DNA from: Treponema sp.
GTDB taxonomy: Bacteria > Spirochaetota > Spirochaetia > Treponematales > Breznakiellaceae
DNA length: 36,200 nucleotides
NCBI GenBank assembly: GCA_031257675.1
Contig: JAIROG010000065.1
Location: 1-36,200 of the forward strand
Direction of reading: 5' to 3'
Below the pieces are notes generated by a model. The model had not been told where the DNA came from. It worked only from the letters and a program-made list of their open reading frames with translations, and did not search any database. Each line of letters begins with the position of its first letter. Within the stretch, counting starts at the first letter, position 1. The translations under genes were made by a program, and so were the position numbers. Below, piece after piece: positions 32,917-36,200 of the stretch.

Positions 32917-34434
32917 CTACGCCGTTAGTCCGCCCATCATGGCGCCGATCTTCCGTTCGTCCGCGTCCTGCGCCGAAACAATGCCGGTGATAGCCCCCTT
33001 TGATATGGCCGCTATGCGGTCGCAAAGGGCGAGAATTTCGTCCAGTTCAAAGGACACGAGCAACACGGCCCGCCCTTTGTCGCGTTCGGCGACGATGCGC
33101 CTATGTATATACTCAATAGCGCCAACGTCAAGCCCGCGTGTGGGCTGGGACATGATCAGCAAATCTGGCGAGAGGTCTATTTCCCGCGCAATGACGACTT
33201 TCTGCTGATTGCCGCCGGACAAGGATTTCGCAAGCGAGGCCACACCATTGCCGGCGCGGATGTCAAACTCGGCGAGCAACGTTTGGGCGTGGAAGGCTAT
33301 TGCAGGAAACTGGAAAAAACCGAACCATGAATAGGGGCGCTTCCTGAAATTTTTGAGAATAAAGTTTTCATCAATGCGAAAATCAAGCGTCAGCCCATGT
33401 TTATGCCGATCTTCCGGCACCAGCCCTATGCCGCTCTCATTGCGGACGCGGACACGCAATCTGGTTATATCCTTGCCTTTAAGGAAAATGCGCCCTGATT
33501 TTACCGGCAAAAGACCGGCGATAGCCTCTATCAACTCGGATTGTCCGTTGCCGGCAACACCCGCAATGCCGAAAATTTCTCCGGCGTGGACGCTCAGGGA
33601 AAGCTCGCGTACTGCGGGAACGCCCTTGCCTCCCATGACCGTAAGGTTTTCGATCTTGAGAACTTCCGCGCCAATAACGGCGTTTTTTTTGTCAATGCGG
33701 AAATTCACCTCCCTGCCCACCATTTTCTCGGCAAGTTCCCGCTCATCGGCGTCGGCGACATTGACCGTGCATATTGTCTTGCCGCGTCTGAGTATGGTGC
33801 AACGGTCGGCGGCGGCTTTTATTTCCCTGAGTTTGTGGGTGATAAATACAATGGTCTTGCCTTCCGCCTTGAGTTTACGAAAAATAATGAGGAGTTCGTC
33901 GATCTCCTGGGGGGTAAGTGCCGCAGTCGGCTCATCAAAAATGAGAATATCCGCGTTCCGGTACAGGATTTTGAGGATTTCCACCCGTTGTTGCATGCCC
34001 ACCGTAATGTTTTCAATACGCGCCTTCGGATCAACTGCGAAACCGTAGGTTTCCGAAAGCAAGGCGATCCGTTTTTCCGCTGTTTTAAGGTCGAGGCAAC
34101 CGAACTTGTCGCGGCTTTCACGCCCAAGTATGATGTTTTCCGTGACGGTGAAGTTATGCACCAGCTTGAAGTGTTGGTGTACCATGCCGATTTTGAGCGC
34201 GGCGGCGTCGTTCGGCGTTCTAATCGAGACTTCTGTTCCCTGAATCTTGATCGTCCCTCCATCCGGCTCGTAAAGCCCGAACAGAATACACATAAGAGTG
34301 GATTTTCCGGCGCCGTTTTCTCCAAGCAACGCATGGATTTCGCCCTTCTCGACCGACAGGCGCACTTTGTCATTTGCGACAATTCCGGGAAAAATTTTTG
34401 TTATATCGATCATTTCGATTGCCGGCGCCGGCAT
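32917..34434 (-). CDS. ABC transporter ATPase with two NBDs (nucleoside/BMP type)
   Basis: The 505-residue protein has two ATP-binding halves, as in RbsA/NupO-type importers. Half 1: Walker A GENGAGKST, the VGMQQRVEI signature in place of LSGGQ, Walker B LIFDEPTAAL. Half 2: a degenerate Walker A GVAGNGQSE, signature LSGGNQQKV and SQPTRGLDVGAIEYI. The M-Q-Q-R-V-E-I form is typical of ATPases that serve BMP-family binding proteins. ATG 34434 is chosen because GGAG lies 6 nt before it; a GTG (34446) and an ATG (34440) are upstream. It follows the BMP lipoprotein gene by 63 nt with a hairpin between. No permease gene follows, though two are expected. Confidence 0.9.
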   Translation of the reverse strand: MPAPAIEMIDITKIFPGIVANDKVRLSVEKGEIHALLGENGAGKSTLMCILFGLYEPDGGTIKIQGTEVSIRTPNDAAALKIGMVHQHFKLVHNFTVTENIILGRESRDKFGCLDLKTAEKRIALLSETYGFAVDPKARIENITVGMQQRVEILKILYRNADILIFDEPTAALTPQEIDELLIIFRKLKAEGKTIVFITHKLREIKAAADRCTILRRGKTICTVNVADADERELAEKMVGREVNFRIDKKNAVIGAEVLKIENLTVMGGKGVPAVRELSLSVHAGEIFGIAGVAGNGQSELIEAIAGLLPVKSGRIFLKGKDITRLRVRVRNESGIGLVPEDRHKHGLTLDFRIDENFILKNFRKRPYSWFGFFQFPAIAFHAQTLLAEFDIRAGNGVASLAKSLSGGNQQKVVIAREIDLSPDLLIMSQPTRGLDVGAIEYIHRRIVAERDKGRAVLLVSFELDEILALCDRIAAISKGAITGIVSAQDADERKIGAMMGGLTA

Positions 34435-34457
34435 ATCCATCTCCACTTATAGCTTGA

Positions 34458-34490
34458 GAGCGTGGAGCCGCGGAAAAACGGCTCCCGCTC
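34458..34490 (-). terminator. Intercistronic hairpin between BMP and ATPase genes
   Basis: GAGCG-GGAGCCG pairs with CGGCTCC-CGCTC (34458-34470 with 34479-34490, one unpaired base), starting 7 nt after the BMP stop on the minus-strand transcript. It may attenuate transcription or protect the upstream mRNA, so the lipoprotein is made in excess over the ATPase. Confidence 0.55.
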
Positions 34491-34497
34491 CGCGTGT

Positions 34498-35634
34498 CTA
34501 CTGCGCTTTAATATCAGCCGGGAAATTCGGCGTGGCCCGCGCTTCTTCAAGCGTCGCCGCCACTTTTATCGTACCGGCGATGATCTTCGCCTTTTCCGCT
34601 TCTATTTTGCTTACAATATCCTGGGAAAGCGCGGACGCGTTGGTGACGGCAAAGCCTACGCCGTCAGCCTTCAGGTCAAGCGTTATAACTTCGCCTTTGA
34701 ACGTCCCGTTTTTCGAGGCGTTAAGGGCGTACAGCAGGGCGGAATCAACCCGTTTTAACATGGAAGTAAGCACGGCGGAATCCGTGTTGTTGTAAAGCCC
34801 TTCCTCATGCTGATCGGAATCAACGCCGATTGCCCACACATTTTTGCCCTGAAGCCGGTATTCCTTCGCTTGGGCGATGGTTCCGTTGCCGGTGCCGCCC
34901 GCCGCCGAGTAAATCGCGTATACGCCTGAATCGTACCAGTTCTTCGCCTGGGTCTTTGCGAGATCAGGACGCCCCCAGTCACCCGCGTAGTACTCAACAA
35001 TTTTCGCGTTGGGAACCACCGAGAGGATGCCCTGAATATAGCCAATCTCAAATTTGGCTATCGTAGGACTTGCGACGCCACCTATAAACCCGAAATGAGG
35101 ATCCGCGATGCCGTCAGCCTGCGCTTTAAGAGCCGCGGCGACTCCGGCCAAATAAGAGCCTTCATGCTCGGCAAACACCACATTCAACACATTAGGCAGC
35201 TCGACCCAGTCGACATCCACGATCAGGTAGTTTTGATCCGGCGTACTGGCGGCGACTTCGCTAAGCGCATCCGCAAAGGTGAATCCCGTTGCGACGATCA
35301 GATCGTACTTTTCATCGGCAGCCTGCCTCAGATTCGGAACATACATATCCTGCGTTTGGGCGGTCACCACTTCATACAGGGAGCCGCGCTTCGGCGTCGA
35401 GTCCCACGTGTCGCCGTAGAACTGCAAAATGCCGCGCCACGCCGCCGCGTTGAACGACTTGTCGTCAATGCCGGTGGCATCGGTCAAAAGCCGCGTCGTA
35501 ATCTGCTTTTCAGCTGGCGCCGCCGCCGGCGCCGCAACCGCAGACGCCGTCTGAGCGTCTTTTTTTGAGCAAGAACCAAACAATACGATCATTGCCACAA
35601 GCGTCACGCTTATGCATGCTGGAATCTTCTTCAT
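34498..35634 (-). CDS. BMP-family lipoprotein (TmpC/PnrA-like nucleoside-binding protein)
   Basis: The 378-residue precursor has a type II signal peptide ending in FGSC, then an Ala/Pro linker and a two-lobed BMP domain: TDATGIDDKSFNAAAWRGIL at the start of the fold, FGFIGGVASPTIAKFEIGY, and IYSAAGGTGNGTIAQAKEY, all standard. In T. pallidum the related PnrA binds purine nucleosides, so this protein probably captures nucleosides. The ATG at 35634 has AAGGAGG upstream. It is the first gene of a short operon with the ATPase. Confidence 0.93.
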   Translation of the reverse strand: MKKIPACISVTLVAMIVLFGSCSKKDAQTASAVAAPAAAPAEKQITTRLLTDATGIDDKSFNAAAWRGILQFYGDTWDSTPKRGSLYEVVTAQTQDMYVPNLRQAADEKYDLIVATGFTFADALSEVAASTPDQNYLIVDVDWVELPNVLNVVFAEHEGSYLAGVAAALKAQADGIADPHFGFIGGVASPTIAKFEIGYIQGILSVVPNAKIVEYYAGDWGRPDLAKTQAKNWYDSGVYAIYSAAGGTGNGTIAQAKEYRLQGKNVWAIGVDSDQHEEGLYNNTDSAVLTSMLKRVDSALLYALNASKNGTFKGEVITLDLKADGVGFAVTNASALSQDIVSKIEAEKAKIIAGTIKVAATLEEARATPNFPADIKAQ

Positions 35635-36008
35635 TACTAAAATCCTCCTTGATCGAGAAAAATTTATTGTATTTTAGAGCAATTTGACAAGAAGAACAAG
35701 GGGGGCGCTACAGGCGAATCACGATAATGAATAGTGAATAGACTCGTGTAATAATACACCTAAACCAGCCTGTCATAGGCTATGACGTTGCAAATCAAAG
35801 TCATTCTCAGAGAATGCCGGCTGCGGCAATGCCCACGGTAAGAATAATATGACATACATTTGATGCGGTTCCAAAAACTAAGTTTTGGAACCGCATCATT
35901 TAAATGTTTTTATCTTGCCATTGACCAATGACAGATCGCCTGTGCGCAAGCCTCTTGTTGCAAGTCTTTTTCCTTACCGGAATGAGAGTGGAGAATTATA
36001 CTAAGAGC
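35635..36008. other. Non-coding region with palindromes before the IS fragment
   Basis: No gene seen in 374 nt. It holds GTCATAG-G-CTATGAC (35772-35786), CATTCT-CAG-AGAATG near 35801-35815 and the large hairpin listed separately. The right end of the IS, with its terminal repeat, should lie near 35990-36010 but I could not define it from one end. Confidence 0.4.
35861..35898. repeat. Dispersed hairpin unit TTCCAAAA...TTTTGGAA, copy 2
   Basis: A perfect 16-bp stem (35861-35876 with 35883-35898) and 6-nt loop. The inner 22 nt match the unit at 3151-3173. The extra arms TGATGCGG/CCGCATCA are not in copy 1. It could also act as a terminator in either direction. Confidence 0.7.
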
Positions 36009-36200
36009 TTATCCGGGAATAAGACCGGGATAAACCGGAATCAGGTTTCGCCAGACAATAATAGCACAGGCACACTCTACCAGACCCTGATAGTTCCTCG
36101 CTTTCTTCTCATAGATCACCAGCAGTTTCCTGAACCGGTTCATCCACGAATGACATACCTCCACTACCCATCGCCGCGCTGCAAACAACGGATTATGCTC
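36009..36200 (-). mobile_element. C-terminal part of an IS5-family-like transposase
   Basis: The last 63 codons of a transposase on the minus strand run off the window. RRWVVEVCHSWMNRFRKLL and YEKKARNYQGLVECACAI match the C-terminal end of IS5-type DDE transposases, where the Glu in W-V-V-E is the third catalytic acid. The stop TAA is at 36009-36011. Whether the copy is intact cannot be told. Confidence 0.8.

Noticed and set aside
33541-34452. 303-codon plus frame opposite the ABC ATPase
   Set aside because: Shadow of a strongly conserved ATPase; composition fits antisense.
1-36200. CRISPR array, tRNA or rRNA genes
   Set aside because: No regularly spaced repeat, no tRNA T-loop with matching acceptor, and no rRNA segment was found by reading both strands.

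Overview
The window reads as chromosomal DNA of a spirochaete, most probably Treponema or a close relative, perhaps of the host-gut group. Support comes from a PnrA/TmpC-type BMP lipoprotein with its ATPase, a double cyclic-nucleotide-binding protein of the kind seen in treponemes, PilZ and TPR proteins beside rsmG, many lipoproteins with spirochaete-type lipoboxes, and a GH113-type mannanase. The genus is inferred from gene content; no rRNA is present.

Layout. 1-583 holds a decayed gene that looks like a Cas6-family CRISPR RNA endonuclease. 584-3016 (minus) is a prenyltransferase plus a UbiD-type decarboxylase, a pair expected in menaquinone synthesis. 3218-3670 is a PTS EIIA protein, followed by an inverted-repeat element. 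3938-6419 (minus) carries a small zinc-ribbon protein, ribosomal protein S20, an HU/IHF protein and Lnt. A small acidic lipoprotein lies at 6887. 7161-9609 (minus) is PRPP synthetase with a double-domain NDP kinase. 9722-16202 (plus) is recA, folK joined through a run of 16 G to a soluble LacI-type sensor histidine kinase, a PilZ protein, a frameshifted TPR protein and rsmG. The gap after rsmG holds DnaA-box-like sites beside an AT-rich stretch. 16493-29573 carries a TM2 protein (minus), then on plus a large membrane protein, a double cNMP-binding regulator behind a structured leader, a secreted protein, a DUF192 lipoprotein, ClpC, a ParE/GyrB-type topoisomerase subunit, a lipoprotein, two ExbD proteins, a small membrane protein and an RluD-type pseudouridine synthase. 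30057-31010 is a GH113-type glycosidase. 31007-32830 is gene debris: two ABC permease pieces fused by deletion, a lipoprotein gene with three in-frame stops, and a decayed secreted protein. 32917-35634 (minus) is the BMP lipoprotein and ABC ATPase without permeases. The window ends inside an IS5-like transposase.

The strongest points for follow-up are: (1) the G16 tract, whose length decides whether FolK and a sensor kinase form one protein or two; (2) five genes whose -10 box lies only 6-8 nt before the start codon with no Shine-Dalgarno, which predicts leaderless mRNAs; (3) the Cas6-like remnant; (4) the DnaA-box cluster after rsmG; (5) the decay of a sugar ABC transporter next to an intact mannanase. 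No intact CRISPR array, tRNA, rRNA or prophage was seen.
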